Origin: an unidentified bacterial endosymbiont
GTDB taxonomy: Bacteria > Pseudomonadota > Gammaproteobacteria > Enterobacterales > Enterobacteriaceae
Direction of reading: 5' to 3'
Length of the DNA: 64,000 bases
Assembly (NCBI RefSeq): GCF_918797525.1
Contig: NZ_OU963893.1
Coordinates: 1,426,001-1,490,000, forward strand
In this document: one piece after another, positions 51,430 through 62,158 of the stretch
Layout: every line of letters begins with the position of its first letter
How positions within the stretch are numbered: position 1 is the first letter of the stretch
Made by a program: the position numbers and the translations under genes
The notes under the pieces: model-generated
Told to the model about the DNA's origin: nothing
The model's input: the letters and a program-made list of their open reading frames with translations, nothing else
The model's database searches: none

Positions 51430-51447
51430 GACGTGAACTCTCCTTTA

Positions 51448-52911
51448 TTACATCTTCGTATACGGTTTGAAGCGTTGCTGCATGCTGCGTAGCTGGTCGA
51501 TGCGTGCGTCGTAGCGGGCCTGTTGCAGGCTGCCGAGTTTGACCTGCGAGCTGGCGCTGCTCAACATGGAGATGGCCTGGTCAAGACGACCGACCAGCGC
51601 GAAACCTTCAGCGCGTGCCGCCAGCTCCTGGTCGCGGTTGCCCAGTTGGGCCTGGGCCTGAGCAAGCAGATCCCAGCCGTTTTGATCGTCTTTATTGTTA
51701 AAGGTGTAGCGGTTGAGGATGGTTGCCGCTTCTGCCGGCTGCCCGCCCTGTAAGTAAGCGTTCGCCAGGTTTAGTTGCAGCACCGGATTGGTGCGCACGT
51801 CTTTCGCCGCTTTCAGGCGGTTAATCGCCTCACTCGCTTTTTTCTGTCCGAGGTCGATATCGGTTGCGAGATCGAGATACCACGGGTTATTCGGTTCGGC
51901 GGCCAGCAGGGGGTGGAGTGCCCGACGCGCCTCGTCGTATTTGCCGGCTTCCATTGCCTGCAGCGCCTGACCATACTGGGCCGCGTTTTTCTCACGCACG
52001 TTGCCTCGGGCGAGTGCATCGAGCTGATCGCTGGTGAGCTGGTTACGGCCATTATTATACATGCCCAGGGTTCTGATTTTCGCCATGTAGAAGGCTTGTG
52101 ACGATTGCACCACTACCGGGCGCATTTGGTTTGCACGGTTACGTGCATCCGACAGGCGGCTTTCCGGTAAGGGGTGGGTAAGCAGGATTTCCGGTGGACG
52201 CGTGGAGTAACGCGCCTGATCGAGCAGTTTTTCCAAAAAGCCTGGCATTGCCTGCGGGTCAAAGCCCGCGCGCTGCAGGACCTGGATCCCGATGCGGTCC
52301 GCTTCCTGCTCGTTTTGCTGGGTAAAGCTGATCATGCCCTGACGCGTACCCGCCAGCGTACCGGTCAGTGCCGCCATCCCCGCCTGCGGGCTGGCCATGG
52401 CTAACAGAATGGAACCGAGCGCGCCGACCCAGGTCAGCGGGGCATTACGCTTTTGGTCTTCCATTGCCCGCGCCAGGTGGCGCTGGGTGACGTGCGAAAT
52501 TTCGTGCGCCATTACCGACGCCAGCTGGCTTTCGTTATCGGCGTAGCGGAATAACGCCGAATGCAGTACCACGTTACCGCCAAAGAAGGCGAAGGCGTTG
52601 ATTTCGTCGTTATTGATTAAATAGAAGTGGAAGGGCGTTTTCACCGAGTCGGCATGCGCAACCAGGCGCATCCCCAGACCGTTGATGTACTGTACCAGCA
52701 AAGGGTCGTTGATCAGCGGGGCGCTGCCGCGTAGCTGACGAACATAATAATCACCCATTTGCATCTCCTGACCAATGGAGAGCGTGCTTCCCGCTGTGGT
52801 ACCCATATCCGGCAATGAATCGGACGAGTCAGCAAAAGCAGGCAATACCTGACCGACCGCCAGTACGGCAATCAGAGTCGCAACCCGTGTTTTTCTCAAC
52901 TGCCTGAACAT
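51448..52911 (-). CDS. bepA: Outer-membrane protein assembly chaperone/protease BepA
   Basis: 487 residues from ATG 52911 (a second in-frame ATG two codons upstream is less likely), the E. coli length. Signal peptide '[18 protein letters not shown]'. M48 zinc protease motif HEISH in '[23 protein letters not shown]'. The C-terminal ~170 residues are TPR repeats. It works with LptD and BAM in the periplasm, either helping assembly or degrading stalled substrates. Confidence 0.97.
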   Translation of the reverse strand: MFRQLRKTRVATLIAVLAVGQVLPAFADSSDSLPDMGTTAGSTLSIGQEMQMGDYYVRQLRGSAPLINDPLLVQYINGLGMRLVAHADSVKTPFHFYLINNDEINAFAFFGGNVVLHSALFRYADNESQLASVMAHEISHVTQRHLARAMEDQKRNAPLTWVGALGSILLAMASPQAGMAALTGTLAGTRQGMISFTQQNEQEADRIGIQVLQRAGFDPQAMPGFLEKLLDQARYSTRPPEILLTHPLPESRLSDARNRANQMRPVVVQSSQAFYMAKIRTLGMYNNGRNQLTSDQLDALARGNVREKNAAQYGQALQAMEAGKYDEARRALHPLLAAEPNNPWYLDLATDIDLGQKKASEAINRLKAAKDVRTNPVLQLNLANAYLQGGQPAEAATILNRYTFNNKDDQNGWDLLAQAQAQLGNRDQELAARAEGFALVGRLDQAISMLSSASSQVKLGSLQQARYDARIDQLRSMQQRFKPYTKM

Positions 52912-53131
52912 AACCACTGTCCTGTATGTTGGATGTGCTAATTTGACCGATGAACCCGCGTAACGTTCATCTCCACTGCCCTGCGAGTGTAGCTGTGTTC
53001 AGGCATGAAGAAAATCCCATTCATCAGGGTTTTGCGAAACGTTACAGTGGTACAAAAAGGAAAGTCTTTTTTGTGACATTTAGATACAATTCCCCCTTTC
53101 TCTCCCGCCATCCGCTTCAGGGAAGGGTTGT

Positions 53132-54196
53132 ATGCTCGAAATGTTAATGCAGTGGTACCGACGTCGTTTTAGCGATCCGGAAGCCATTGCTTTGTTGGTT
53201 ATTCTACTTGCCGGGTTCGGTATTCTGTTCTTCTTTAGTGGCCTGCTCGCGCCTCTGTTGGTGGCGATTGTGCTGGCTTACCTACTGGAGTGGCCCACGG
53301 CGCGTCTGGAAAATATCGGCTGTTCCCGTCGCTGGGCGACCAGCATTGTGCTGATACTGTTTGTCGGTATCCTGCTGCTGATGTCATTTGTGGTGATGCC
53401 TGTTGCCTGGCAGCAGGGCATCTACCTGATCCGCGACATGCCCGGCATGCTGAATAAGCTTTCTGATTTTGCCGCCACGCTGCCGCGTCGTTATCCCGCG
53501 CTGATGGATGCCGGGATTATTGATGTTATGGCAGAAAACATGCGCGCCCGCATCATGACCATGGGCGATTCGGTGGTGAAGTACTCTCTCGCGTCGCTGG
53601 TCGGGTTACTAACGATTGCGGTCTATCTGGTCCTCGTTCCGTTAATGGTGTTCTTCCTGGTCAAAGATAAAGATCAGATGCTGAATGCTGTACGCCGCAT
53701 ACTGCCGCGCAACCGCGGGCTGGCAGGGCAGGTCTGGGAAGAGATGAATCAGCAGATAACCAACTACATTCGCGGCAAGGTGCTGGAGATGATTGTGGTG
53801 GGGGTGGCGACCTGGATTGGCTTTGTGATCTTTGGTCTGAATTACTCACTGCTGCTGGCAGTGCTGGTGGGGTTCTCGGTTCTTATTCCTTACATCGGCG
53901 CGTTTGTGGTGACCATTCCGGTGGTCGGTGTCGCCCTGTTCCAGTTTGGCCTGGGCACCGAATTCTGGAGTTGTTTTGCGGTGTATCTGATCATTCAAGG
54001 GCTGGATGGCAATCTGCTGGTGCCGGTACTGTTTTCAGAGGCGGTTAACCTGCATCCGCTGGTGATCATTCTGTCGGTGGTGATCTTCGGCGGGCTGTGG
54101 GGATTCTGGGGCGTGTTCTTTGCGATCCCGCTGGCAACGCTGATTAAAGCGGTAGTCCACGCATGGCCGGACGTGCCTGCGGTAGACGAGACCTGA
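53132..54196 (+). CDS. perM: AI-2E-family inner-membrane protein PerM
   Basis: 354 residues (E. coli 353). About seven to eight membrane helices, with the conserved C-terminal stretch 'GFSVLIPYIGAFVVTIPVVG' and 'LVPVLFSEAVNLHPLVIILS' of the AI-2E transporter (UPF0118) family. It is called a putative permease. The substrate is unknown. Divergent from bepA. Confidence 0.93.
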   Translation: MLEMLMQWYRRRFSDPEAIALLVILLAGFGILFFFSGLLAPLLVAIVLAYLLEWPTARLENIGCSRRWATSIVLILFVGILLLMSFVVMPVAWQQGIYLIRDMPGMLNKLSDFAATLPRRYPALMDAGIIDVMAENMRARIMTMGDSVVKYSLASLVGLLTIAVYLVLVPLMVFFLVKDKDQMLNAVRRILPRNRGLAGQVWEEMNQQITNYIRGKVLEMIVVGVATWIGFVIFGLNYSLLLAVLVGFSVLIPYIGAFVVTIPVVGVALFQFGLGTEFWSCFAVYLIIQGLDGNLLVPVLFSEAVNLHPLVIILSVVIFGGLWGFWGVFFAIPLATLIKAVVHAWPDVPAVDET

Positions 54197-54223
54197 ATGC
54201 TGCCCTGACTCAGGTCCATGAGA

Positions 54224-54245
54224 AACGGCAACCGAGGTTGCCGTT
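54224..54245. terminator. Bidirectional hairpin between perM and bcp
   Basis: AACGGCAAC and GTTGCCGTT pair with a tiny loop between the convergent stops at 54196 and 54255. Confidence 0.65.
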
Positions 54246-54254
54246 GTGCGTTTA

Positions 54255-54725
54255 TCAGGCGCTTTGCTTCAGCCAGTTCAATACCACGTCGTGGTGATTG
54301 CTGGTTTTGAAGTCATCGAACACGTGTTCCACTTTGCCATCAGCGTCAATCAGGAAGCTTATGCGGTGAATGCCGTCGTAGGTTTTGCCCATAAAGGACT
54401 TCTCGCCCCACACGCCAAACTGCTCGCAGACCAGGTGCGCTTCATCGGACAGCAGGGTGAAATTCAGGATCTCTTTCTCGGCAAAACGCGACAGCTTCTC
54501 CGGCTTATCGGTGCTGATACCCAGCACTTCGACCCCGGCTTTTTTCAACTCATCCATGTTATCGCGCAAGCCGCAGGCCTGCACGGTACAGCCCGGCGTC
54601 ATGGCTTTCGGGTAGAAATAGACCAGAACACGCTGTCCCTGGAAGTCGGTCAAATTTACTTGCTCGCCGTCTTGATCCGGTAAGCTAAATTTCGGTGCGA
54701 TGTCACCGGCTTTCAGTGGATTCAT
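54255..54725 (-). CDS. bcp: Thiol peroxidase Bcp
   Basis: 156 residues, the E. coli length. Atypical 2-Cys peroxiredoxin with 'KAMTPGCTVQACGLRDNMDEL', showing the peroxidatic and resolving Cys five residues apart. It reduces peroxides in the cytoplasm with thioredoxin. Its ATG overlaps the gcvR stop region (shared base 54725), so they are coupled. Confidence 0.97.
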   Translation of the reverse strand: MNPLKAGDIAPKFSLPDQDGEQVNLTDFQGQRVLVYFYPKAMTPGCTVQACGLRDNMDELKKAGVEVLGISTDKPEKLSRFAEKEILNFTLLSDEAHLVCEQFGVWGEKSFMGKTYDGIHRISFLIDADGKVEHVFDDFKTSNHHDVVLNWLKQSA

Positions 54726-55294
54726 TACTCAACTCCATTCTGTTCATGCTGCGAATAGTCGACGACGCTTATACTGCCCTGCGCGTTTAATTCTGTACAG
54801 AGGGCTTTAAACGCTTGCTCGATATTTGATGCATCCTGCGAGGCAGGACTGTGGGCGGTAATCTGGATAAACAGCAGCGGAAGAGGGGAGGTATCGCTAA
54901 TCTGCGTTCGGGATACCAGCTCGGCAATGTGCATCTGATGGCTGTCAAACAGCGCGGTAAAACGCTCAATCAAATGAGGTGAATCCGGTACTTCAACCTG
55001 CACCCACACGGTGGAAGGCAACGCCGGGCGCGGGCGCGCCGTGGTGCGCTTCATGACGATCAGCAAATCCAGCTCTGCCCCTTTTAACGGCAGGGTCGAT
55101 TCAATAAGCGTTATGGCATTCCACGTGCCGGAAAGCAGCATAATAAAGGTGAACTCTTCGCCCAGCATCGCCAGGCGGCTGTCTTCAATATTGCAGCCGC
55201 AACGGCTTACGTGGCGGGTGATGGTGTTCACGATACCCGATCTGTCGGCACCCAGCGCAGTGATAACCAGGTAATGTTGTGATGAGGTTGTCAA
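54725..55294 (-). CDS. gcvR: Glycine cleavage system repressor GcvR
   Basis: 189 residues (E. coli 190). Two ACT domains: 'YLVITALGADRSGIVNTITR' and 'WVQVEVPDSPHLIERFTALF'. GcvR has no DNA-binding domain. It binds GcvA and blocks gcvTHP activation when glycine is low. First gene of gcvR-bcp, divergent from dapA. Confidence 0.96.
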   Translation of the reverse strand: MTTSSQHYLVITALGADRSGIVNTITRHVSRCGCNIEDSRLAMLGEEFTFIMLLSGTWNAITLIESTLPLKGAELDLLIVMKRTTARPRPALPSTVWVQVEVPDSPHLIERFTALFDSHQMHIAELVSRTQISDTSPLPLLFIQITAHSPASQDASNIEQAFKALCTELNAQGSISVVDYSQHEQNGVE

Positions 55295-55439
55295 ACCTGT
55301 TCTTCCTTTGCGTGGTTAAGTCTTCCTAAGGAAAGCATAAAAAAAACATGCATACAACCGCCTGAGAGCCTCAGGTCGCTTGCTTTTATTGCAGTTCCAA
55401 ACGTAACATTGAGACTCTTGTTCGCACAGAGGATGGCCC

Positions 55440-56318
55440 ATGTTCACGGGAAGTATTGTCGCGCTTGTTACACCGATGGATGAAAAAGGTAATGTCTGCC
55501 GCTCCAGCATGAAAAAGCTGATTGATTACCATGTCGCCAATGGAACCTCGGCGATCGTATCGGTAGGGACTACCGGTGAATCTGCAACGCTGAGCCATGA
55601 AGAGCACGGCGATGTGGTTATGCTGACCCTTGAGCTGGCTGACGGGCGGATTCCTGTCATCGCGGGTACGGGCGCTAATGCCACCGCAGAAGCTATCAGC
55701 CTGACTCAACGTTTTAACGACAGCGGCATTGTTGGCTGCCTGACGGTCACGCCATACTATAACCGTCCTACACAGGAAGGTTTGTTCCAGCATTTCAAAG
55801 CCATCGCTGAACATACTGACTTGCCGCAAATTCTGTATAATGTGCCATCCCGTACGGGCTGCGATATGCAGCCGGAAACCGTCGGCCGCCTCTCGAAAGT
55901 AAAAAATATTATCGCGATTAAAGAGGCGACGGGGAACTTAAGCCGCGTTCATCAGATCAAAGAGCTGGTTTCAGATGACTTTATCCTGTTGAGCGGCGAC
56001 GATGCGACCGCGCTGGACTTTATGCAGCTTGGTGGTCATGGCGTGATTTCCGTAACGGCGAACGTTGCGGCCCGCGATATGGCGGAAATGTGCAAACTGG
56101 CGGCAGCGGGTCATTTTGATGACGCGCGCGTGATTAATCAGCGTCTGATGCCTTTGCACACTCAATTATTTGTCGAACCCAATCCGATCCCAGTGAAATG
56201 GGCATGTAAGGCGTTGGGACTTGTAGCGACCGATACGCTGCGTTTGCCAATGACACCGATTACCGACCACGGTCGTGACATCGTCGCTGGCGCGCTCAAG
56301 CATGCCGGTTTGCTGTAG
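55440..56318 (+). CDS. dapA: 4-hydroxy-tetrahydrodipicolinate synthase
   Basis: 292 residues, the E. coli length. First step of the diaminopimelate/lysine branch: condenses pyruvate with aspartate semialdehyde. TIM barrel with '[15 protein letters not shown]', catalytic Tyr region '[12 protein letters not shown]', and Schiff-base Lys in '[13 protein letters not shown]'. It ends 16 bases before bamC. Confidence 0.98.
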   Translation: MFTGSIVALVTPMDEKGNVCRSSMKKLIDYHVANGTSAIVSVGTTGESATLSHEEHGDVVMLTLELADGRIPVIAGTGANATAEAISLTQRFNDSGIVGCLTVTPYYNRPTQEGLFQHFKAIAEHTDLPQILYNVPSRTGCDMQPETVGRLSKVKNIIAIKEATGNLSRVHQIKELVSDDFILLSGDDATALDFMQLGGHGVISVTANVAARDMAEMCKLAAAGHFDDARVINQRLMPLHTQLFVEPNPIPVKWACKALGLVATDTLRLPMTPITDHGRDIVAGALKHAGLL

Positions 56319-56334
56319 AGTTTAGGGAGATTTG

Positions 56335-57369
56335 ATGGCTTATTCAGTACAGAAGTCGCGCCTGGCGAAGGTTGCGAGTGTTTCGCTTGTTATGCTGCTC
56401 GCTGCCTGTAGTTCAGACTCGCGCTACAAGCGCCAGGTGAGCGGTGATGAATCCTATCTGGATGCGGCACCGCTTGCTGAACTTCACGCACCGGCTGGCA
56501 TGATCCTGCCGCTTCAGAACGGTGATTTCAATATTCCCGTGACCCACGGCAGCGGCCAGGTCGGTAAAGCGCTCGATATTCGTCCGCCAGCTCAGCCTCT
56601 GGCGCTGGTGAGTGGGGCGCGTACCCAGTTTACAGGTGATACGGCGTCTTTGCTGGTTGAAAGCGCGCGCGGTAGCTCGCTGTGGCCGCAGGTTGTCAGC
56701 GTTATCCAGTCGAATAACTACAGTGTGGATAAACGCGACGATGCCAGCCAGACGTTAACCACCGACTGGATCGAATGGAACCGTCTGGATGAAGATCAGC
56801 AGTACCGTGGTCGTTATCAAGTCTCCGTTAAACCGCAGGGTTATCAGCAGGCGGTGACCGTTAAGCTGTTGAACCTGGAGCAGGCGGGCAAACCGGTTGC
56901 AGATGCGTCGTCCATGCAGCGCTACAGCACCCAATTGCTGAACGTGATTGCCGCAGGTCTGGATAAGAACGCTTCTGACGCTGCCAACGCCGCGCAGAGC
57001 CGCAACGGTGCGACCTTCGACGTGCAAAGTGCTGCGGATGATACCGGCCTGCCAATGCTGGTGGTTCGTGCACCATTCAACCAGGCCTGGCAGCGCCTGC
57101 CGGCAACGCTTGAAAAAGTGGGCATGAAAGTGACTGACAGTACGCGCTCAACCGGCAGCATGACGGCGACCTACAAGCCGCTGTCTGAGAGCGCATGGCA
57201 GGAGCTGGGCGCACGTGATCCACAGCTGGCGTCAGGCGATTACAAAATTCAGGTCGGTGACCTCGATAACCGCAGTAGCCTGCAGTTTATCGATCCGAAA
57301 GGTCATACGCTGACCCAGTCGCAGAACGATGCGCTGGTCGCCGTCTTCCAGGCGGCATTCAGCAAATAA
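56335..57369 (+). CDS. bamC: Outer-membrane assembly lipoprotein BamC
   Basis: 344 residues from ATG 56335, the E. coli length (a TTG one codon earlier is ignored). Lipoprotein signal '[20 protein letters not shown]' with lipobox Cys. An unstructured N-terminal segment that binds BamD is followed by two helix-grip domains. BAM complex component. Co-transcribed with dapA, and followed by a terminator. Confidence 0.97.
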   Translation: MAYSVQKSRLAKVASVSLVMLLAACSSDSRYKRQVSGDESYLDAAPLAELHAPAGMILPLQNGDFNIPVTHGSGQVGKALDIRPPAQPLALVSGARTQFTGDTASLLVESARGSSLWPQVVSVIQSNNYSVDKRDDASQTLTTDWIEWNRLDEDQQYRGRYQVSVKPQGYQQAVTVKLLNLEQAGKPVADASSMQRYSTQLLNVIAAGLDKNASDAANAAQSRNGATFDVQSAADDTGLPMLVVRAPFNQAWQRLPATLEKVGMKVTDSTRSTGSMTATYKPLSESAWQELGARDPQLASGDYKIQVGDLDNRSSLQFIDPKGHTLTQSQNDALVAVFQAAFSK

Positions 57370-57373
57370 ATAC

Positions 57374-57400
57374 AAGGGCTGGTGAATCCAGCCCTTTTAT
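57374..57400 (+). terminator. Terminator after bamC
   Basis: AAGGGCTGG (57374-57382) pairs with CCAGCCCTT (57388-57396), followed by TTATTTT. Confidence 0.85.
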
Positions 57401-57409
57401 TTTCGTGCC

Positions 57410-57425
57410 ACGCAAACGTGTGCGT
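57410..57425 (+). promoter_or_regulatory. PurR box upstream of purC
   Basis: ACGCAAACGTGTGCGT matches the PurR consensus with one change and lies about 50 bases before purC, next to a CATAAT-like -10. Confidence 0.8.
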
Positions 57426-57477
57426 GGCATAATATCTTCCGTTTTGAACACAAATTATCACACCAGGAGTAATGAAG

Positions 57478-58191
57478 ATGCAGAAGCAAGCTGAGTTGTA
57501 TCGTGGCAAAGCGAAGACCGTATACAGCACCGAAAACCCGGATCTGTTGGTGCTCGAGTTCCGCAATGATACATCAGCAGGGGATGGCGCGCGTATTGAG
57601 CAATTCGATCGTAAAGGCATGGTGAACAACAAGTTCAACCATTTCATTATGAGCAAACTGGCCGAAGCGGGTATCCCAACTCAGATGGAGGCCTTACTGT
57701 CCGATACGGAGTGTCTGGTGAAAAAACTGGATATGGTGCCGGTTGAGTGTGTCATTCGCAACCGCGCCGCGGGCTCTCTGGTGAAGCGTCTGGGTATTGA
57801 GGAAGGCATTGAACTGAACCCACCGTTGTTTGATCTGTTCCTGAAAAATGACGCCATGCATGACCCCATGGTCAATGAATCTTACTGCGAAACCTTTGGT
57901 TGGGTGAGTAAAGCGAATCTGGCCCGTATGCAGGAACTGACCTACAAAGCCAACGACGTGCTGAAAAAACTGTTCGATGACGCGGGGCTGATCCTCGTCG
58001 ATTTCAAGCTGGAGTTCGGCCTGTTCAAAGGCGAAGTGGTGCTGGGTGATGAATTCTCACCCGACGGCAGCCGCCTGTGGGATAAAGAAACGCTGGATAA
58101 AATGGACAAAGATCGCTTCCGCCAGAGCCTGGGTGGCCTGATTGAAGCGTACGAAGCGGTAGCACACCGTTTAGGCGTTAAGCTCGACTAA
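57478..58191 (+). CDS. purC: SAICAR synthetase
   Basis: 237 residues from ATG 57478, the E. coli length; the ATG six bases earlier overlaps the ribosome site (AGGAGTAATGAAG). It joins CAIR and aspartate using ATP in purine synthesis. '[20 protein letters not shown]' (ATP site), '[18 protein letters not shown]' and '[20 protein letters not shown]' are family signatures. Confidence 0.98.
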   Translation: MQKQAELYRGKAKTVYSTENPDLLVLEFRNDTSAGDGARIEQFDRKGMVNNKFNHFIMSKLAEAGIPTQMEALLSDTECLVKKLDMVPVECVIRNRAAGSLVKRLGIEEGIELNPPLFDLFLKNDAMHDPMVNESYCETFGWVSKANLARMQELTYKANDVLKKLFDDAGLILVDFKLEFGLFKGEVVLGDEFSPDGSRLWDKETLDKMDKDRFRQSLGGLIEAYEAVAHRLGVKLD

Positions 58192-58202
58192 CCTCCTCTG
58201 TT

Positions 58203-58228
58203 GCCAAAGGATGTACGCATCCTTTGGC
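58203..58228 (+). terminator. Hairpin after purC
   Basis: GCCAAAGGATG (58203-58213) pairs perfectly with CATCCTTTGGC (58218-58228). It is followed by GTCTTGCCTTTG rather than a clean T-run. Confidence 0.6.
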
Positions 58229-58311
58229 GTCTTGCCTTTGTTTCCTATGGTAATCTTGTCGTTAACCGCCTACGATCATAGCTATTATAAATGGAATAGT
58301 TCGAGGTGGTT

Positions 58312-59181
58312 ATGCGCTGGCAAGGGCGTCGTGAGAGTGACAATGTAGAAGACAGGCGCAGCAGTGGCGGCGGGGGGCCTTCAATGGGCGGCCCCGGCTT
58401 TCGGTTACCCAGCGGCAAGGGAGGGATTATCCTGCTGGTTGTGGTGCTGGTGGCAGGCTACTACGGCGTTGATCTCACGGGTTTAATGACAGGTGAACCT
58501 GTACAGCAAGAGCAACAATCTCAGCGCTCCATCAGCCCCAATGAGGATGAAGCCGCCAGGTTTACCTCCGTTATTCTCGCCACCACGGAAGACACCTGGG
58601 GCCAGCAGTTTGAGAAAATGGGGCGCGCCTGGCAGCCGCCAAAACTGGTGATGTACCGTGGCACAACGCGCACCGGCTGCGGCACCGGGCAGTCGGTAAT
58701 GGGGCCTTTCTACTGTCCGGCTGACAGCACCGTCTATATCGATCTCTCTTTCTATGACGACATGAAAAGCAAGCTTGGCGCTGACGGCGATTTTGCCCAG
58801 GGCTACGTCATTGCGCATGAAGTTGGGCATCACGTGCAAAAGCTGCTGGGCATCGAACCAAAAGTGCGCCAGCTCCAGCAAAATGCGTCCCAGGCTGAAG
58901 TTAATCGTCTGTCGGTGCGTATGGAGCTGCAGGCGGACTGCTTCGCGGGCGTCTGGGGCCACAGTATGCAGCAGCAGGGCGTGCTGGAGTCCGGTGACCT
59001 GGAAGAGGCCCTGAATGCCGCCCAGGCCATTGGCGACGACCGTCTTCAGCAGCAGAGCCAGGGGCGTGTGGTACCTGACAGCTTCACCCACGGCAGCTCT
59101 GAGCAACGTTACAGCTGGTTTAAGCGCGGGTTCGACAGCGGCGATCCGGCGCAGTGTAATACCTTCGGCAAAGCCATGTAA
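58312..59181 (+). CDS. ypfJ: YpfJ, putative neutral zinc metallopeptidase (membrane-anchored)
   Basis: 289 residues (E. coli 287) from ATG 58312 after GAGGTGGTT. Arg/Gly-rich start, one membrane segment '[19 protein letters not shown]' (about 39-57), then a periplasmic zinc protease-like domain with '[17 protein letters not shown]' (HEVGH) and '[14 protein letters not shown]' (downstream Glu ligand). Peptidase activity is family inference. Its TAA overlaps the ATG of tmcA (TAATG). Confidence 0.93.
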   Translation: MRWQGRRESDNVEDRRSSGGGGPSMGGPGFRLPSGKGGIILLVVVLVAGYYGVDLTGLMTGEPVQQEQQSQRSISPNEDEAARFTSVILATTEDTWGQQFEKMGRAWQPPKLVMYRGTTRTGCGTGQSVMGPFYCPADSTVYIDLSFYDDMKSKLGADGDFAQGYVIAHEVGHHVQKLLGIEPKVRQLQQNASQAEVNRLSVRMELQADCFAGVWGHSMQQQGVLESGDLEEALNAAQAIGDDRLQQQSQGRVVPDSFTHGSSEQRYSWFKRGFDSGDPAQCNTFGKAM

Positions 59182-61127
59182 TGCAGGCGTTTGAACAGCT
59201 GATAAACCTGCTTGAGCGTAAGGGCCATCGTCGGCTGGTGGTGCTTAGCGGGGATGAGCACTGGACACTTACGCAGGCTCATGCCCTGCGTGATGCCCTG
59301 TCGGGGGACTGGCTGTGGCTGGGGGATAACGCCTCAAAAGCCATCGGTGGGCTACTGGGACGCGAGTTCCGGCACGCGGTATTCGACGCCCGCGTCGGGT
59401 TTGACGTATCCGCCTTTGCCGCACTCAGCGGCACCTTGCGAGCCGGTAGCCTGCTGGTTCTACTGGTGCCGCCGTTTTCCGACTGGGCGGACAGGCCCGA
59501 TAGCGATTCCCTGCGCTGGAGCGACAGTGCTGAGCCCATCGCCACTCCGCATTTTATTCGCCATTTTTGCCGGATAATTTCATCCGATCCTGAGACCCTC
59601 GTCTGGCAGCAAAATCAGCCTTGCGTCCTTCCTCCTGCTCCTGAATCTCAAGACTGGCAACCTGCCAGCGGTGCGCCGCAGCGCGAACAGGCAGCGATCC
59701 TGGCGGCGATCGAGGGCATGGAAACGGGGATTGTTGCCGTCACGGCGGCGCGTGGGCGGGGGAAATCAGCCCTGGCGGGAATGTTGCTTGAGCGTGTGCA
59801 GGGGAGCGCCATTGTCACCGCGCCGGCCAAAGCCGCAACGCAAGTGATTGCCCGTTTCGCCGGAGAGCATTTTCAGTTTATGGCCCCGGATGCCTTACTG
59901 GCCTCCGGCGTGCTGGCCGACTGGCTGATTGTTGATGAAGCGGCGGCAATCCCAGGCCCGCTGCTTGAGAGGCTGGCTGCACGCTTTCCTCGCATCCTGT
60001 TGACGACCACGGTTCAGGGCTACGAAGGGACGGGGCGCGGTTTTCTGCTCAAGTTCTGCGCCCGATTTAGCGCCTTAAAACACTATACCTTATCAACGCC
60101 CATTCGCTGGGCGAGTGGCTGCCCGCTTGAGAGAGTGGTGGCGAAAGCGCTGCTGTTTGACGACGCGCCTGTCGATGAAATACCGCAGGGCGAGGTGAGT
60201 TTGACATCGCTTTCGCCTCGGGCATGGGAGCGCCAGCCCGCGTTTGCAGCGAGCGTATATGAACTACTGTGTGCGGCACACTACCGCACCTCACCGCTGG
60301 ATTTACGGCGTATGATGGATGCGCCGGGGCAGCACTTCGCTGTGGCAAAAACGGCTTCCCGTATTGCGGGGGCGCTCTGGCTGGTGGATGAAGGGGGGTT
60401 AAGCCCCGGGCTTAGCCGCGCAGTCTGGGCGGGCTTTCGTCGTCCTCGCGGCAACCTGGTGGCCCAGTCCCTGGCGGCACATGGCAGCTCTCCGCTGGCT
60501 GCTACCCTTAAGGGACGGCGAATTACCCGTATTGCCGTGCATCCTCATCGCCAGCGGGAAGGGATCGGGCAGGCGTTAATCCGCACTGCCTGCGGCGAGG
60601 ATTATCTCTCGGTAAGTTTTGGCTATACCGATGAGCTGTGGCGTTTTTGGCAACGATGCGGTTTTGTGCTGGTGCGCATGGGCAGCCACCGCGAAGCCAG
60701 CAGCGGATGCCATACGGCAATGGCGATGCTGCCGCTAAGCGACGCAGGGCGGGCATTATGCCAACAGCAGCATCAACGTCTGTGCCGGGATATGCGCGTA
60801 CTGTCGGCCCGGAATGACGAAAAGATCCCCGTGCCCGATTGCTTTGACGCTACCCTTAATGATGACGACTGGCTGGAGCTGGCGGGGTTTGCTTTCACGC
60901 ACCGCGCCTTTTCGACCTCCGTCGCGGCGTTAACGCGCCTGCTGTTAAACGTAGACCTTCCGCTTTTGGCGCTGCGCGGGAAAATGCAGGGAGAGACCTC
61001 TGAGGCCGGACGAAAAGCGTTGCTTACCCGGCTGCGTGTTGAAACTGCGCAAGGACTTGAAAGCCTGGATCCTGAGCGCTGTCAGCAGTTGAAACACGAC
61101 GTAGTGCAATGGCAATTTTTTCAATGA
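59181..61127 (+). CDS. tmcA: tRNA(Met) cytidine acetyltransferase TmcA
   Basis: 648 residues (E. coli 671). Makes N4-acetylcytidine at the wobble base of elongator tRNA-Met, using acetyl-CoA and ATP. N-terminal DUF1726 region, then a RecD-like ATPase with Walker A 'AARGRGKSALAGML' and 'DWLIVDEAAAIPGPLLERL' (Walker B), then a GNAT domain ('RITRIAVHPHRQREGIGQAL'), and a C-terminal tRNA-binding part. The start is coupled to ypfJ. Confidence 0.96.
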   Translation: MQAFEQLINLLERKGHRRLVVLSGDEHWTLTQAHALRDALSGDWLWLGDNASKAIGGLLGREFRHAVFDARVGFDVSAFAALSGTLRAGSLLVLLVPPFSDWADRPDSDSLRWSDSAEPIATPHFIRHFCRIISSDPETLVWQQNQPCVLPPAPESQDWQPASGAPQREQAAILAAIEGMETGIVAVTAARGRGKSALAGMLLERVQGSAIVTAPAKAATQVIARFAGEHFQFMAPDALLASGVLADWLIVDEAAAIPGPLLERLAARFPRILLTTTVQGYEGTGRGFLLKFCARFSALKHYTLSTPIRWASGCPLERVVAKALLFDDAPVDEIPQGEVSLTSLSPRAWERQPAFAASVYELLCAAHYRTSPLDLRRMMDAPGQHFAVAKTASRIAGALWLVDEGGLSPGLSRAVWAGFRRPRGNLVAQSLAAHGSSPLAATLKGRRITRIAVHPHRQREGIGQALIRTACGEDYLSVSFGYTDELWRFWQRCGFVLVRMGSHREASSGCHTAMAMLPLSDAGRALCQQQHQRLCRDMRVLSARNDEKIPVPDCFDATLNDDDWLELAGFAFTHRAFSTSVAALTRLLLNVDLPLLALRGKMQGETSEAGRKALLTRLRVETAQGLESLDPERCQQLKHDVVQWQFFQ

Positions 61128-61200
61128 CTTCTTCAGTAAAGTGGCATGGTCATTACTGCGCAAAGGCGTAGGATCCAGTCCATCAATTAAGGAGACCGCC

Positions 61201-61896
61201 ATGAAACATGACCATTTTATTGTTCAACGCCCCGATACACTGGCTAAACAGTTACTGCTGTTGTTTCATGGGGTTGGCGATAATGCCGTCAACATGGGAC
61301 AGATTGGCAGCTGGTTCGCACCGATATTCCCGGACGCGCTGATTATCAGCATTGGTGGCGTGGAGCCATGCGGCCCGGATGGCCGGCAGTGGTTCTCCGT
61401 GCAGGGCGTGACCGAAGAGAACCGTCAGGCGCGCATTGATGCCGTCATGCCTGCTTTTATCGAAATCGTGCGCTACTGGCAGCAGCAGAGCGGCGTGGAG
61501 GCTAACGCCACCGCGCTGATTGGCTTCTCGCAGGGGTCGATTATGTCGCTTGAGAGCGTGAAGGCGGAGCCGGGTCTGGCTTCGCGCGTCATTGCATTTA
61601 ACGGACGCTTTGCGACGTTGCCGCAGCGGGCCACTACGCATACCACCATTCACCTGATCCACGGTGGTGAAGACAGGGTAATCGATCTGGCTCACGCGGT
61701 GGCTGCCCAGGAGGCGCTCATTCGTGAAGGCGGGGATGTCACGCTAGATATCGTCGAGGATCTGGGGCATGCTATTGACGATCGCAGCATGCAGTTTGCG
61801 CTCGACCATTTGCGTTACACCGTGCCGAAGCACTACTTCGACGAAGCGCTCAGCGGCGCTAAGCCGAATGATGGTGATATTGTCGAATTTATGTGA
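61201..61896 (+). CDS. ypfH: Carboxylesterase YpfH
   Basis: 231 residues (E. coli 232) from ATG 61201 (AAGGAGACCGCC). Alpha/beta hydrolase of the phospholipase/carboxylesterase family. Nucleophile Ser in 'ALIGFSQGSIMSLE', Asp in 'LIHGGEDRVID', His in 'EDLGHAIDDRSM'. Hydrolyses short acyl esters in vitro in E. coli. Natural substrate unknown. Confidence 0.95.
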   Translation: MKHDHFIVQRPDTLAKQLLLLFHGVGDNAVNMGQIGSWFAPIFPDALIISIGGVEPCGPDGRQWFSVQGVTEENRQARIDAVMPAFIEIVRYWQQQSGVEANATALIGFSQGSIMSLESVKAEPGLASRVIAFNGRFATLPQRATTHTTIHLIHGGEDRVIDLAHAVAAQEALIREGGDVTLDIVEDLGHAIDDRSMQFALDHLRYTVPKHYFDEALSGAKPNDGDIVEFM

Positions 61897-61900
61897 TTGT

Positions 61901-61929
61901 TTCCCCTCTCCCTTATAGGGTGAGGGGAA
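61901..61929. terminator. Bidirectional hairpin between ypfH and ypfN
   Basis: TTCCCCTCTCCC pairs with GGGTGAGGGGAA with one mismatch, loop TTATA. It lies between the convergent stops at 61896 and 61936. Confidence 0.7.
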
Positions 61930-61935
61930 TGACAA

Positions 61936-62133
61936 TTACTTCTTCTGATCTTTCTTCGGCCAGTCGTCTTCATCGTCCCACTTATCGTTAAAGTCACGAT
62001 GCGGCGGGAGATCCGGTTTGTTGGCGAGGAATTTTTTGTGGTCAACGCGCTTCAGATCTTTAATCACGTTAAGCAGCACGCCCACTAAAAACACCAGCAC
62101 CAGAATCCACCAGTACTTTGAAAGCCAATCCAT
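61936..62133 (-). CDS. ypfN: Small membrane protein YpfN (UPF0370)
   Basis: 65 residues (E. coli 66). One N-terminal membrane segment '[18 protein letters not shown]' then a charged tail '[16 protein letters not shown]'. Function unknown. Downstream of dapE by 25 bases on the same strand. Confidence 0.93.
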   Translation of the reverse strand: MDWLSKYWWILVLVFLVGVLLNVIKDLKRVDHKKFLANKPDLPPHRDFNDKWDDEDDWPKKDQKK

Positions 62134-62158
62134 TCGCTATTCCTTCTCTGAGCAACCG